From: Actinomycetes bacterium
GTDB lineage: Bacteria > Actinomycetota > Acidimicrobiia > IMCC26256 > JANYLB01
NCBI GenBank assembly: GCA_025363815.1
Contig: JANYLB010000032.1
Location: 62,001-126,000, forward strand
Reading direction: 5' to 3'
Length of the DNA: 64,000 nt
Positions 8,757-16,980 of this stretch are shown in pieces (the first letter of the stretch is position 1; the number at the start of each line of letters is the position of its first letter). The notes beneath the pieces are model-generated. The model ran no database searches, was not told where the DNA came from, and worked only from the letters and a program-made list of their open reading frames with translations. The translations under genes were made by a program, and so were the position numbers.

Positions 8757-9005
8757 GTGGAACCCGACCAGTCCAACCACCCGGACTCCAACCGCCCCGA
8801 CCAGCCCGAGCTGCCGTCGGTGCACGAGTTTCGCAACGGGTCCTTCACATTCGAGGGCCAGATGGAGCGGCTCCAGCACTGGGTTGTCGAGATCAACCGC
8901 CGGGGTGGCCGAGACAAGCAGATCGTGCGGATTGCCGTGATCGCGGGTCTGGCGCTGCTCCTTCTCGCCTACTTCTCCGGGATCTTCTGGGGCCTCTTCG
9001 TTTGA
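8757..9005 (+). CDS. Small single-pass membrane protein
   Basis: An 82-residue product with a GTG start at 8757. The first 30 residues are Asp/Pro/Asn-rich and hydrophilic, then come an amphipathic stretch with H-W-V-V-E-I-N-R-R and one transmembrane helix (about residues 60-78) ending in a short Phe-rich tail. No known family is recognised. It is transcribed divergently from the DUF3039 gene and converges with the P450 gene 17 bases downstream. The strong TM segment and tight fit between neighbours favour a real gene over chance. Confidence 0.6.
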   Translation: MEPDQSNHPDSNRPDQPELPSVHEFRNGSFTFEGQMERLQHWVVEINRRGGRDKQIVRIAVIAGLALLLLAYFSGIFWGLFV

Positions 9006-9022
9006 GGACCGACACGGCCGGG

Positions 9023-10210
9023 TCAGCGGGGGCGGAACGGGATGTTCGAGAAGCCGGCGACGTTGGCCATCTGCACTCGGCGCAGGCCCGACTCGTCGAT
9101 TTCGTAGCGCGGCCAGCGCTTCCGGATCTCCTCGAACGCGACCCGACTCTCGAGCCGTGCCAGCGCGGCTCCGAGACAGGAGTGGATGCCATGGCCCAAT
9201 CCGACCGACAGTTGGAGCGGGCGATCGATGTCGAACCGGTCCGGATCGTCGTAGGCGCGTTCGTCGTGGTTCGCGGCGCCCGTGAGCAACAACACCGGCG
9301 AGCTTTCGGGAATCGTCACGCCGTGCAGGGTTACGGCTGTTCGGGTGAAGCGACCCTGGTACTGCGACGGCGCCCAGAATCGCAGGATCTCCTCGATCGC
9401 GCCCGCGAGCGCTCCAGGATCGTCGACGACCTTCTGCCATTCCCTCGGGTTGCGGGCGAAGAGCACGAGGCCGCTGCCGACGAGCTTGGTGACCGTCTCG
9501 CTCCCAGCCCCCGCGAGCAGCGTCGCGAAGCTCGCGACCGCTCCGTCTTCGAGCCGATAGGTGGAGCCGTCGTCTGCCGGCACCTCTGCATCGATCAACG
9601 CGCAGAGCATGTCGTCGGCGGGGTGGCGACGCTTCTCCGCCACCAGGTCGAGGAGGTACAGAGACGCGAGAAGTCCGGCCTCCATGCCCTCCCTGGTCGG
9701 CTTCGGATCGTCGGGCTCTCTGTGCAGCATCGCGTCGACCCAATGGCGGATCTGCTGCCGATCACCTTTGGGGACACCAAGAATCGCGCTGATGACCTCG
9801 ACCGGGAACGGCGCTGCCAGGTCCGCCACCACGTCGAACTCCTCTGCCGATCCGACCTCGTCGAGGTATTCAGTGACCACGCGGCGCACCAGCGGCTCGA
9901 GGTCGGAAACGGCTTTCGGGGTGAACACCCGGCTCACCAGCCGACGAAGACGCTCATGCTCCGGCGGATCGAGAAAGATGATGCTCCCGTCGACCGTGAC
10001 GGACCGAGGATCGGTGAGCTGATCGATGGTCACGCCGTGCGTGCTGCTGAAGACCTTCCAGTCCCGATGAGCGTTGACGACGTCGTCGTAGCGCGAGAGG
10101 GCCCAAAAACCGTACTGGTCGTTGTGATACACGGGCGAGTGATCCCGCAGCCAACCGTAGGTCTCATACGGATCGTCGAAGAAGTCAGCGGAAAACGGAT
10201 TGAACTCCAT
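9023..10210 (-). CDS. Cytochrome P450
   Basis: The start at ATG 10210 gives 395 residues, normal for a soluble bacterial P450; the frame is open to 10273. It has the I-helix A-G-S-E-T, E-E-I-L-R-F (ExxR), and the haem-Cys loop G-H-G-I-H-S-C-L-G near residue 340. It should be a cytoplasmic monooxygenase fed by a ferredoxin and reductase that are not encoded nearby. Its neighbours give no pathway, but the window is rich in lipid and steroid-like catabolic enzymes. A second, separate P450 lies at 24781. The start region is 68 bases from the divergent PAP2 gene. Confidence 0.92.
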   Translation of the reverse strand: MEFNPFSADFFDDPYETYGWLRDHSPVYHNDQYGFWALSRYDDVVNAHRDWKVFSSTHGVTIDQLTDPRSVTVDGSIIFLDPPEHERLRRLVSRVFTPKAVSDLEPLVRRVVTEYLDEVGSAEEFDVVADLAAPFPVEVISAILGVPKGDRQQIRHWVDAMLHREPDDPKPTREGMEAGLLASLYLLDLVAEKRRHPADDMLCALIDAEVPADDGSTYRLEDGAVASFATLLAGAGSETVTKLVGSGLVLFARNPREWQKVVDDPGALAGAIEEILRFWAPSQYQGRFTRTAVTLHGVTIPESSPVLLLTGAANHDERAYDDPDRFDIDRPLQLSVGLGHGIHSCLGAALARLESRVAFEEIRKRWPRYEIDESGLRRVQMANVAGFSNIPFRPR

Positions 10211-10278
10211 GCCGCGCAGTATCGGGCCCCGAGGCGCCCGCGCGCAATCGGACGGCGCGGCGATGCGGGACAACGGCG

Positions 10279-11181
10279 GTGACCGACCCGGCGCTGGTCG
10301 AGCGCTCGGTTCCCGATACCCGGTTCCGTCTGCTGCTAGCTACCGCGGCTCTCGCGGCACTTGCCTTCACCGGCGTGTACCTCATCGCCGTGCACACGCA
10401 TTGGGGCCAGCGTCTCGATGCGACGGCCCTCGAGGGCAGCAGCCGCGTCGACCGACCTCGCGTGCAGCGAGCTACCGAAAACCTGCTCACGACGGTCACA
10501 GTCGGTTCGGTGGCTTTCGTGGGTGTAGGCATAGTGCTCGTGGCGCTCGGTCGGGGCCGGTTCCACCTCGCGGTCGCCGCCGGGCTCGTCGCGTTCGGCT
10601 CCGATGTCAGCGCCGAGCTCCTGAAGCGCGTGATCCTGACCCGCCCCGACCTGACCGGACCGGGCCCGCACGGCCTCGTCAACACCTTCCCCAGCGGCCA
10701 CACCACTGTCGCGATGTCCCTGGCCCTCGCCGCGGTGCTCGTCACCCCGGCGCGCGCCCGCGGGCTCGTCGCGGTCATCGGTGCCAGTTACGCGATCGGT
10801 ATCGGCGAGGCCGTGCTCATCTCCGGTTGGCACCGGCCCAGCGACGCGATCGGGAGCTATCTCCTTGTCATGATGTGGGCGGCGCTCGCGGCGTCGTGGC
10901 TCGCGAGCTCGCACGCGCGCCTGGTTCGCAGACCCAGATCCGCATCTTGGGGAACGCCCATCATCAGTCCGGTGATCGCCGCGCTCGGAGCGGCCACGCT
11001 CGCCGTCTCGTTCATCGGCATGGCGACCGTGGCCGTCGCGCTACGAGCTGATCGGCTCGACGCGGTCGGTCTCGACACCGCCTACTTCGCGGCGGCGGCA
11101 GCGATCCTGGGGGTGGGCGCGCTCGTGACCACCACGTTCGTGTCCCTGCTCCGCGGCCTCACGCTCGACCCCATCGGGTAA
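10279..11181 (+). CDS. PAP2-family membrane phosphatase
   Basis: This 300-residue integral membrane protein contains the three motifs of type 2 phosphatidic acid phosphatases in order: K-R-V-I-L-T-R-P (about residue 115), P-S-G-H (near 137), and S-G-W-H-R-P-S-D (near 181). About six hydrophobic segments are visible. The family removes phosphate from lipid phosphates or undecaprenyl pyrophosphate at the outer membrane leaflet; which of these applies is not visible. It starts at a GTG and ends just ahead of a convergent gene, with a short hairpin over the junction. Confidence 0.87.
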   Translation: MTDPALVERSVPDTRFRLLLATAALAALAFTGVYLIAVHTHWGQRLDATALEGSSRVDRPRVQRATENLLTTVTVGSVAFVGVGIVLVALGRGRFHLAVAAGLVAFGSDVSAELLKRVILTRPDLTGPGPHGLVNTFPSGHTTVAMSLALAAVLVTPARARGLVAVIGASYAIGIGEAVLISGWHRPSDAIGSYLLVMMWAALAASWLASSHARLVRRPRSASWGTPIISPVIAALGAATLAVSFIGMATVAVALRADRLDAVGLDTAYFAAAAAILGVGALVTTTFVSLLRGLTLDPIG

Positions 11182-11192
11182 CCCCATACCCG
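11175..11192. terminator. Short hairpin between convergent genes
   Basis: CGGGTA (11175-11180) and TACCCG (11187-11192) form a 6-bp stem with a 6-base loop at the junction of the PAP2 gene and the convergent lipocalin-like gene. It has no U-tract; position is the main reason to call it a stop. Confidence 0.35.
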
Positions 11193-11193
11193 T

Positions 11194-12312
11194 TCAGGTG
11201 GCGGTCGCGGCGCCGTCGGCGAGGTTGAACTTCGGGAACTCTCCGAAAATGCCGTGCTCGTGGAGGCCGTAGCCGACCTCGCCGTCGGCGTCGCCGCCTT
11301 CGACGACGAAGCGCGCCGCGTGGTCGACAACGCCGTACCAGGCCCACGTGTCCAGATCGGCCATGTCCCATGTCTTGGCCTCGACGAGGAGGTCGCCCAT
11401 GTGCATACCGTGGCGGAAGTCGTCGCCAACTCCGTATCCAGTGCCGACGGCGATGTAGTTGTGCACCAAGGGCGTCACCCGAACCGCGAACGAGCCCCGT
11501 GGCGCATCGGGGAAACGCAGGACCGACGGCGTCGAGATCATGCGCGTGCCCGCGTCCAGCGCGTGTTCGAACACGGGGCTGCCGAGCCACTCGGCCTCGC
11601 GCTCGGGATCGGCCCAGATCAATACGGCTTCGTTCATCGGCCGCGAACCGTCGGGCTCCTCGTTCACGATGTAGAGGATCGAGAAGTCGTCGAACTGCAT
11701 CGGCGCGTAGTTCCAAAGCCCTGCCATCTGTCCGGTTTCGCCGCGGATTCCGGGTGGCTCGACCTCGCCGACCGGGCGCACGCCCCACGACCGGTCGCGC
11801 GTGCCCTTCCAGCGATCCGGTGTGACCGCGATCGTCTCGCCTGCAACCTCGAGCGTTCCGGTCCAGCAGCCGGTCTGGGCGAATCGCATTGTGTCGAACA
11901 AGACCCGTCCGAACTTGCGGATGTACTGGCGGGGTTCCTCGAAGGCAGGGATCGCACCGTCCCAGGTGAGGTCGCAGGCAATCTCGTTACCGGTCGGCTC
12001 GAGAATGAACCGCAGCTTCTTCAGCGGTTCGACGATCTCGACACGGAACGGCCCGACGGAGGTGTCCATCCGATCGTCGAGAACCTTCGAGGCCCGCACG
12101 ACTCGGTGCTTGTCACCGCGCCGCACGCACGCAAACGCGTCCTGGGTCCCGAGATTGGGGTACTGACCCATCCCCATGACCATGAACAACTCGTCGCTCG
12201 AGCCGTGCAGGTTGAAGTAGTACCGGTCGTAGAAGTTGCGGTCGCTGGTTCCGACGTGACGAATCGTCTCCGCGACCTGATGAACGGGGTAGTCATCCCA
12301 AGACGAGAGCAC
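11194..12312 (-). CDS. Lipocalin-like (AttH/CrtC-related) protein of unknown function
   Basis: A 372-residue protein with a GTG start behind a strong AGGAGG. It has no signal peptide or membrane segment. It begins with D-D-Y-P-V-H-Q, later has F-Y-D-R-Y-Y-F-N-L-H-G and, about halfway, a K-G-x-R-D-R-S-W-G-V-R-P segment. This R-D-x-S-W-G pattern occurs in beta-barrel proteins related to AttH and carotenoid 1,2-hydratase and in actinobacterial DUF7064/7065-type proteins. A role in binding or hydrating a hydrophobic substrate is possible but not shown. It lies 20 bases downstream of the small acidic-tailed protein and may be cotranscribed with it. Confidence 0.6.
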   Translation of the reverse strand: MLSSWDDYPVHQVAETIRHVGTSDRNFYDRYYFNLHGSSDELFMVMGMGQYPNLGTQDAFACVRRGDKHRVVRASKVLDDRMDTSVGPFRVEIVEPLKKLRFILEPTGNEIACDLTWDGAIPAFEEPRQYIRKFGRVLFDTMRFAQTGCWTGTLEVAGETIAVTPDRWKGTRDRSWGVRPVGEVEPPGIRGETGQMAGLWNYAPMQFDDFSILYIVNEEPDGSRPMNEAVLIWADPEREAEWLGSPVFEHALDAGTRMISTPSVLRFPDAPRGSFAVRVTPLVHNYIAVGTGYGVGDDFRHGMHMGDLLVEAKTWDMADLDTWAWYGVVDHAARFVVEGGDADGEVGYGLHEHGIFGEFPKFNLADGAATAT

Positions 12313-12332
12313 GGTGCCTCCTGAACCTGATC

Positions 12333-12611
12333 TCAGGGCTCCGTGGGCGCGTTCGTTGCCTGGTCGACCGCGATGCTCTCGGTCGTCGCTTCGCCGCCCT
12401 CTATATGGGCGGTATCGCCGTTCTCGCCGTTCTCGCCGTCGTCGCCGTCGTCGCCGTCGGCGAACATCGACATCAACGGCATTGGCCCAGGGACCTGTGG
12501 CGCGTTGGGATCGGGTGTCTGTTGGCGCTTATGGCGCTTCTCCGCCTGTTTCGACAAGCGCGCCCGTTCTTTCTCGCGCTTGGCGAATGTCGCCCGGTTC
12601 TTCTTGGCCAT
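12333..12611 (-). CDS. Small basic protein with acidic repeat tail
   Basis: A 92-residue protein behind GAGGAGG. The first 30 residues are Lys/Arg-rich (starting M-A-K-K-N-R-A-T-F-A-K-R-E-K-E) and likely helical and nucleic-acid-binding. A Pro-rich hinge follows, then an Asp/Gly/Glu tract encoded by 9-base tandem repeats. Similar short basic N-termini occur in small proteins next to cold-shock genes, and the cold-shock gene is 31 bases upstream here on the same strand. It may be an RNA-associated partner; no family function is known to me. Confidence 0.65.
   Translation of the reverse strand: MAKKNRATFAKREKERARLSKQAEKRHKRQQTPDPNAPQVPGPMPLMSMFADGDDGDDGENGENGDTAHIEGGEATTESIAVDQATNAPTEP
12414..12459. 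repeat. 9-bp coding tandem repeat
   Basis: About five near-identical units of the type GCCGTTCTC/GCCGTCGTC on the plus strand encode the Asp-Gly-Asp/Glu-Asn tract of the small protein on the minus strand. The repeat could vary in length between strains by slippage, in steps of three codons. Confidence 0.75.
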
Positions 12612-12642
12612 CGCGGGCCTCCTCGTTCTCGACGCCCGCTAG

Positions 12643-12843
12643 TCAGACCGCCCGTACGTTCTGCGCTTCCTCGCCCTTTCGGCCCGGCGCTACGTCGAAC
12701 TCGACCTTCTGGCCCTCTTCCAGCGACCGGTAACCGTCACCCTGGATCGCCGAGAAGTGGACGAACACGTCGTCACCATCTTCACGCGAGATGAATCCGT
12801 AACCCTTTTCTGCGTTGAACCACTTGACGGCGCCTGTTGCCAT
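12643..12843 (-). CDS. cspA: Cold-shock domain protein (CspA family)
   Basis: A 66-residue single-domain cold-shock protein. It begins [10 protein letters not shown] and shows both RNA-binding motifs, K-G-Y-G-F-I and D-V-F-V-H-F, at the usual spacing, with the usual length. The frame extends 14 codons further up, but the family start is the ATG at 12843, preceded by GGGAG. It is an RNA chaperone that prevents secondary structure in mRNA. The 133 bases upstream, to the thiolase gene end, hold no gene and probably carry its promoter and a long 5' leader, which is common for cold-shock genes. Confidence 0.95.
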   Translation of the reverse strand: MATGAVKWFNAEKGYGFISREDGDDVFVHFSAIQGDGYRSLEEGQKVEFDVAPGRKGEEAQNVRAV

Positions 12844-12976
12844 GTCGTTGATGCTCCCTGTGCTGTTCCGGTACGTGTAGCCCACCGCGCCGACCGGGCG
12901 GTGAACGATCCAGGCTACCAGCCGTCAGCCCGGCATCTCAGCCGGGAGCCGGGAGCCGACAGGGTCCCCAGGACAG

Positions 12977-14167
12977 CTATCCGGCGTCGCGCCCGACGAT
13001 CGAGACGAAGGACACCATCTCCCCCGGGTAGCCACCCAGGTTGTGGGTCAGCGCGAGCGGCCGCTCATTGGCAATGCGACGGTCGTCTGGCGCCTCACCG
13101 CGGAGCTGTAGCCAGCACTCGAACATCATCCGCAGACCCGACGCGCCGACCGGATGCCCGAAGCTCTTCAAGCCTCCGTCGGGGTTGACGGGCAACGCGC
13201 CGTCGAGATCGAAGGTACCCGCGAGCGCTTCCTTCCAGGCCGAGCCCCGCTCGGCGAAGCCGAGGTCCTCCATCAGCACCAGCTCGGTGGGCGTGAAGCA
13301 ATCATGCACCTCCGCCATCGCGAGCTCGTGTCGAGGGTCGGTGATCCCCGCCTGCGCGTACGCGTCGGCCGCGCTGACCTCGACCTCGGGGAAGTGGGTG
13401 TAGTCGTAGTCGGGATCGGTCAACCCCGATCCGTTACCGGCCACGAACGAGAGTGCCTTGATGTAGATGGGACGATCGGTGTAGCGGTGCGCGTCTTCTG
13501 CGCGCACGACGATTGCCGCCGCGGCACCATCGGCTACACCTGCGCAGTCAAGGATGCCGAGCAGGCCGGCAACCCTCGGTGACGCGCGGATCGTCTCCAG
13601 ACTCATCTCCTTGCGGAACTGCGCGCGCGGGTTTCGTGCGCCGTTGAAGTGGTTCTTCCACGCGATCCGCGCGAGGACCTCCCCTATCTGTGCTTCGTCG
13701 ACGCCGTATTTCTTCGCGTACGCCGGCGCGACCATGCTGAACATCGCCGCCGCGGTCAGCGTCCGACCGGTACCGTCGCTCGGGATCGGGAAAGCGTTCA
13801 ACCCCGCGTACCCGCTGTCCTTGACCTTCTCGGCACCGACTGCCATCGCGACGTCGTACGCACCCGACGCAACCGCGTAGGCCGCCTGACGCAACGCCTC
13901 GGATCCGGTCGCGCAATAGTTCTCCACCCTGGTCACCGGCTTGCCCTCGAGCTTCAACGGTCGAGCCAGAGTGATCCCGCTCATCCCGCTCTGGGCGGTA
14001 CCGAACCAGTAGGCGTCCACATCGTTCTTGTCGATGCCCGCCGACGCGAAGGCCTGGCCCGCGCCGTCGATGACCAGGTCGTCGAGGCCGCGATCGAAGC
14101 GCTCGCCGAACGCGGTGCAACCCATCCCGACGATCGCGACGCGGTCCTTGATTCCGTTGGAGCTCAT
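12977..14167 (-). CDS. Thiolase / SCP-x-like acetyl-CoA acetyltransferase
   Basis: This 396-residue thiolase-fold protein has the nucleophilic Cys in N-Y-C-A-T-G (Cys85) and the C-terminal active-site His in S-F-G-H-P-V-G-A-S-G. The C-terminal H-N-L-G-G-Y-P-G segment resembles the SCP-x and lipid-transfer branch rather than classical FadA. Its ATG overlaps the TGA of the HMG-CoA-synthase-like/DUF35 gene (ATGA), so the two are translated together. In archaea, thiolase, HMG-CoA synthase and a DUF35 protein form one complex; the arrangement here fits that idea. Alternatively it acts as a retro-aldol or thiolytic enzyme in steroid-type side-chain removal (Ltp2-like). Confidence 0.85.
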   Translation of the reverse strand: MSSNGIKDRVAIVGMGCTAFGERFDRGLDDLVIDGAGQAFASAGIDKNDVDAYWFGTAQSGMSGITLARPLKLEGKPVTRVENYCATGSEALRQAAYAVASGAYDVAMAVGAEKVKDSGYAGLNAFPIPSDGTGRTLTAAAMFSMVAPAYAKKYGVDEAQIGEVLARIAWKNHFNGARNPRAQFRKEMSLETIRASPRVAGLLGILDCAGVADGAAAAIVVRAEDAHRYTDRPIYIKALSFVAGNGSGLTDPDYDYTHFPEVEVSAADAYAQAGITDPRHELAMAEVHDCFTPTELVLMEDLGFAERGSAWKEALAGTFDLDGALPVNPDGGLKSFGHPVGASGLRMMFECWLQLRGEAPDDRRIANERPLALTHNLGGYPGEMVSFVSIVGRDAG

Positions 14168-15558
14168 CTTCTGGGCCTCGCCTTCCAGAAATAATCGTGG
14201 ATGCCGTCAGCGGTGAACAACCGGCGGAAGGTCATCTCGACCCGATCACCGATGTGGACGTCGTCGGCGTCGACATCGGTGAGCTCGAGGGGGAACCGCC
14301 CGCCGCCGTCAAAGTCGACGACGGCAAACACAACCGGTGGGCTCTGCGAATACGCAAGCCGGTCAACAGTGAACGCCACGATCGTTCCCATCGCGTCGGC
14401 CATCGGCACGGGCGTCTCGCCGGGCGCCGGGGGGAGGTGCAACCCCGCGTCGCGTTCGTCGCGGGAACCAACGAACCCGAACTTCCAATCCTCGACGCGA
14501 CTCGCGGCCGATGACGAGACACGCGCCGGCTCGGGTCGGCGTGGCGGCTCGACCGTTACCATCTGGCGCCAGGTGAGGAACTTCCCGTAGGACAGGTCGG
14601 CCGCGGCTGCGATCTGATCGGCCACCGGCGAGGTGTGATCGTACGCGGTCAGCGCGTCGGTGGCGCGGAAGATCAGCACATCGACACCGTCGGCGAGCAC
14701 GACAAGCGCGATCACCTCACCAGGATTCGCTTGCTCGAGCGCACTGGCGATCAACAGGCCGGGCTGGGCCGTTCCGGTGTTGCCCACGACGGCACCGAGG
14801 TCGTCGACCACGCGGGAGGCGTCGACCCCGAGACGCCGAATCGACGCCCGCACAGCCCGGGCGTGCAAACCGGTGACGACGAGCCGGTCGACCGATTCGG
14901 GCGCCAGCGCGGTCGCCTTCAGCGCGGCGTTCCACGCCCGCTCCGCGAGCGGTACGTATCTGGTCTCGCCGAAACGCTCCTCCCATACCTTCGAGCGGCT
15001 GTCGCCCGGTTTACGCCACCGGTCGACGAACTCCCCGGTGGCGGCGCCCGCACCCAGGAACTCGGCGATGACCGGCCCGTCGGTGTCGTCGCCGACGAGC
15101 AGCGCGGCCGCGCCGTCGCCACCGGCCGCCTCGTCGGGGCTCGTGGGCAGGCCGGTGCGAAGGTCCGCGCTCACCACTAGCGACGAGCCTGATCCTTCCA
15201 GCGCGACGCGCAACGCGCCGACCCCAGATCGCGCGGCACCGCAGAAGTCGAAGGCGGGGCTGTCGGAGTCGAGCCGCAGAGCGGCGTGAATCGCCGTCGC
15301 GTTGGTCTTGTCCAGGTAGGCCGGATCAGTCGTCGAGAAGAAGAGCGCACCGACCTCGGCGTCGGGTACAGCGCGCCGCGCCGCGCGGCCGGCAGCGACA
15401 CCCATCGTGGTCGTGTCCTCGTCATACGACGCTACTGAGCGGGTCCCCTTGCCTCCACCCGCGCCGAAGGTCTTCGCGATATCGGAACGCTGCAGGCGTC
15501 GGTAGGGCACGTAGCCCGCGGCGCTGATGATGCCTCTGATACTTCCTGCGTCGGCCAC
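14164..15558 (-). CDS. Fused HMG-CoA-synthase-like and DUF35 OB-fold protein
   Basis: With a GTG start at 15558 the product has 464 residues; the frame is open to 15657, but that would overlap the divergent gene at 15596. Residues 6-330 are an HMG-CoA-synthase/KAS III-type thiolase fold with the nucleophile in A-F-D-F-C-G-A-A-R-S-G (Cys106) and a late N-T-G-T-A-Q-P-G glycine-rich loop. The last 130 residues are a DUF35-type acyl-CoA-binding OB-fold (D-R-V-E-M-T-F-R-R-L-F-x3-G-I-H-D-Y-F-W-K). These are normally separate proteins. It probably makes or breaks a carbon-carbon bond on CoA thioesters together with the overlapping downstream thiolase. True HMG-CoA synthesis is possible but unproven. 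Confidence 0.8.
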   Translation of the reverse strand: MADAGSIRGIISAAGYVPYRRLQRSDIAKTFGAGGGKGTRSVASYDEDTTTMGVAAGRAARRAVPDAEVGALFFSTTDPAYLDKTNATAIHAALRLDSDSPAFDFCGAARSGVGALRVALEGSGSSLVVSADLRTGLPTSPDEAAGGDGAAALLVGDDTDGPVIAEFLGAGAATGEFVDRWRKPGDSRSKVWEERFGETRYVPLAERAWNAALKATALAPESVDRLVVTGLHARAVRASIRRLGVDASRVVDDLGAVVGNTGTAQPGLLIASALEQANPGEVIALVVLADGVDVLIFRATDALTAYDHTSPVADQIAAAADLSYGKFLTWRQMVTVEPPRRPEPARVSSSAASRVEDWKFGFVGSRDERDAGLHLPPAPGETPVPMADAMGTIVAFTVDRLAYSQSPPVVFAVVDFDGGGRFPLELTDVDADDVHIGDRVEMTFRRLFTADGIHDYFWKARPRR

Positions 15559-15595
15559 GGCCGACGAGTCTACGACCCCACCTAGAGTGATCCCC

Positions 15596-16873
15596 ATGCG
15601 ACTCGGTGACATCGCGAACGCCGATGCGCAGGAGTTCGGCAAGCCACTCGATGGCATCCGGATCCTTGCGGCGGAGCAGATGCAGGCACTCCCCTACGCG
15701 ACCCAGCTTCTCGCGCGCCTCGGCGCAGAGGTCGTGAAGGTCGAACACCCCGTCCACGGCGAATCGGGTCGGGGCTCCACTCCCGCGATGACCGACCCCG
15801 ATGGTCGCTCCGTCGGCGCGACATACCTACGCAACAACCTCGGCAAGCGAAGCCTCGGAATCGACCTGAAGACCGCCGAGGGTCGCGACCTGTTCCTCGC
15901 TCTGGTGCTGCGATTCGACGTCGTCGCCGAGAACTTCAAGGCAGGCACGATGGGCCGTCTCGGTCTCGGCTACGACGTGATCGCCGAGCACAACCCCCGT
16001 GCCATCTATGTATCGCTCTCCGGCTTCGGCGACGGCTACGCCGACGCCGCCGAATCTCCCTACCGCGATTGGCCTGCCTACGCCTCGATCGTCGAGGCGA
16101 TGTCGGGTATCTACGAGTGGAAGGCAGGGCCCGACCGGCCCCCGGTCGCGAACCCCGTCGGCGCACTCGGCGACATCTCCTCCGCTCTGTTCGCGACCAT
16201 CGGGATCCTGGCCGCGCTACGCCATCGCGACAACACCGGACTCGGCCAGTACGTCGACGTCGCGATGTTCGACGCCGTGATCGCCATGACCGACGTCGTA
16301 GCCAACTTCTGGTCACTCGGCGTGCGGCCGGAACCGGGCAAAGAGCTGCAGATCATTCTCGACGGGTTCCGCACCTCCGACGGCTACGTGGTGGTGCAGA
16401 TCGTGCGCGAGCACCAGTTCGGCAAGCTCGCCGATCTCATCGGGCATCCCGAGTGGAAGAACGATCCCCGCTTCGCTACCCGCGCCGGGTGGGCGCCGAG
16501 TCTCGAGGAGGTGATCCGCCCGGCAATGGAGGCCTGGACGAAGACCCGCACGAAGCTCGAGGCGACCCACGCCCTCACCGCTGTCGGTATCGCCGCGGGC
16601 CCGAGCAACTCGGCGGCCGACGTGATCGCCGATCCGCACGTCGCCATCAGGAACATGCTCGTGGAGATGCCCCGCACCGACACCGCCTCCGACGGCAGCC
16701 CCCTCGAGCCGGTGCTGATCCCCGGCAACCCGGTCAAGCTATCGAAGATGGCCGAAGGTCCGGAGACGCGTGTTCCGTGGGTCGGCGAGCACACCGAGAC
16801 CGTGCTGCGCGAAGAGCTCGGCCTCTCCGACGGTGATCTCGCCGAGCTGCGCGCCGGCGGCGTCATCGCCTGA
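15596..16873 (+). CDS. Family III CoA-transferase (CaiB/BaiF)
   Basis: The family similarity begins at ATG 15596 (425 residues). The N-terminal pattern is complete: D-G-I-R-I-L-A-A-E-Q, G-A-E-V-V-K-V-E-H-P, N-K-R/G-K-R-S-L-G-I-D-L-K and F-K-A-G-T-M-G-R-L-G. Such enzymes move CoA between carboxylic acids, activating a substrate without ATP. It is divergent from the HMGCS-like/DUF35 gene by 37 bases and leads rightward into the acyl-CoA dehydrogenase operon, so it may activate the acid that the operon degrades. Three more members lie in this window (18189, 40291, 41481). Confidence 0.92.
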   Translation: MRLGDIANADAQEFGKPLDGIRILAAEQMQALPYATQLLARLGAEVVKVEHPVHGESGRGSTPAMTDPDGRSVGATYLRNNLGKRSLGIDLKTAEGRDLFLALVLRFDVVAENFKAGTMGRLGLGYDVIAEHNPRAIYVSLSGFGDGYADAAESPYRDWPAYASIVEAMSGIYEWKAGPDRPPVANPVGALGDISSALFATIGILAALRHRDNTGLGQYVDVAMFDAVIAMTDVVANFWSLGVRPEPGKELQIILDGFRTSDGYVVVQIVREHQFGKLADLIGHPEWKNDPRFATRAGWAPSLEEVIRPAMEAWTKTRTKLEATHALTAVGIAAGPSNSAADVIADPHVAIRNMLVEMPRTDTASDGSPLEPVLIPGNPVKLSKMAEGPETRVPWVGEHTETVLREELGLSDGDLAELRAGGVIA

Positions 16874-16929
16874 GGCCTGATCCCGTGCGCAGGGGGCGCG
16901 CCACCCCCGTCCTCCCGTAGGATCCGGAT

Positions 16930-16944
16930 CTGACGACCCGTCAG
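16930..16944. promoter_or_regulatory. Palindromic operator candidate (GATCTGACG-N3-CGTCAGATC)
   Basis: GATCTGACG and CGTCAGATC form a perfect 9+9 inverted repeat with a 3-base centre (16927-16947). The core CTGAC...GTCAG has a 5-base spacer instead of the 6 seen at other sites. It lies 36 bases upstream of the acyl-CoA dehydrogenase start, where a repressor would block transcription of the operon. Confidence 0.55.
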
Positions 16945-16980
16945 ATCATCAGATCCAAGAGAGCCCGCCCCGGAGCGCCC

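Noticed and set aside
7964-10282. A 772-codon open frame on the plus strand
   Set aside because: It lies antisense to the DUF3499, DUF3039 and P450 genes, has Arg-rich composition typical of a GC-rich shadow frame, and shows no family motif.
11254-12324. A 356-codon plus-strand frame
   Set aside because: It is antisense to the lipocalin-like gene, whose frame has a strong ribosome site and family-like segments.
15527-15595. An earlier ATG for the CoA-transferase
   Set aside because: CaiB similarity begins after 15596, and the longer form would overlap the coding part of the divergent HMGCS-like gene.
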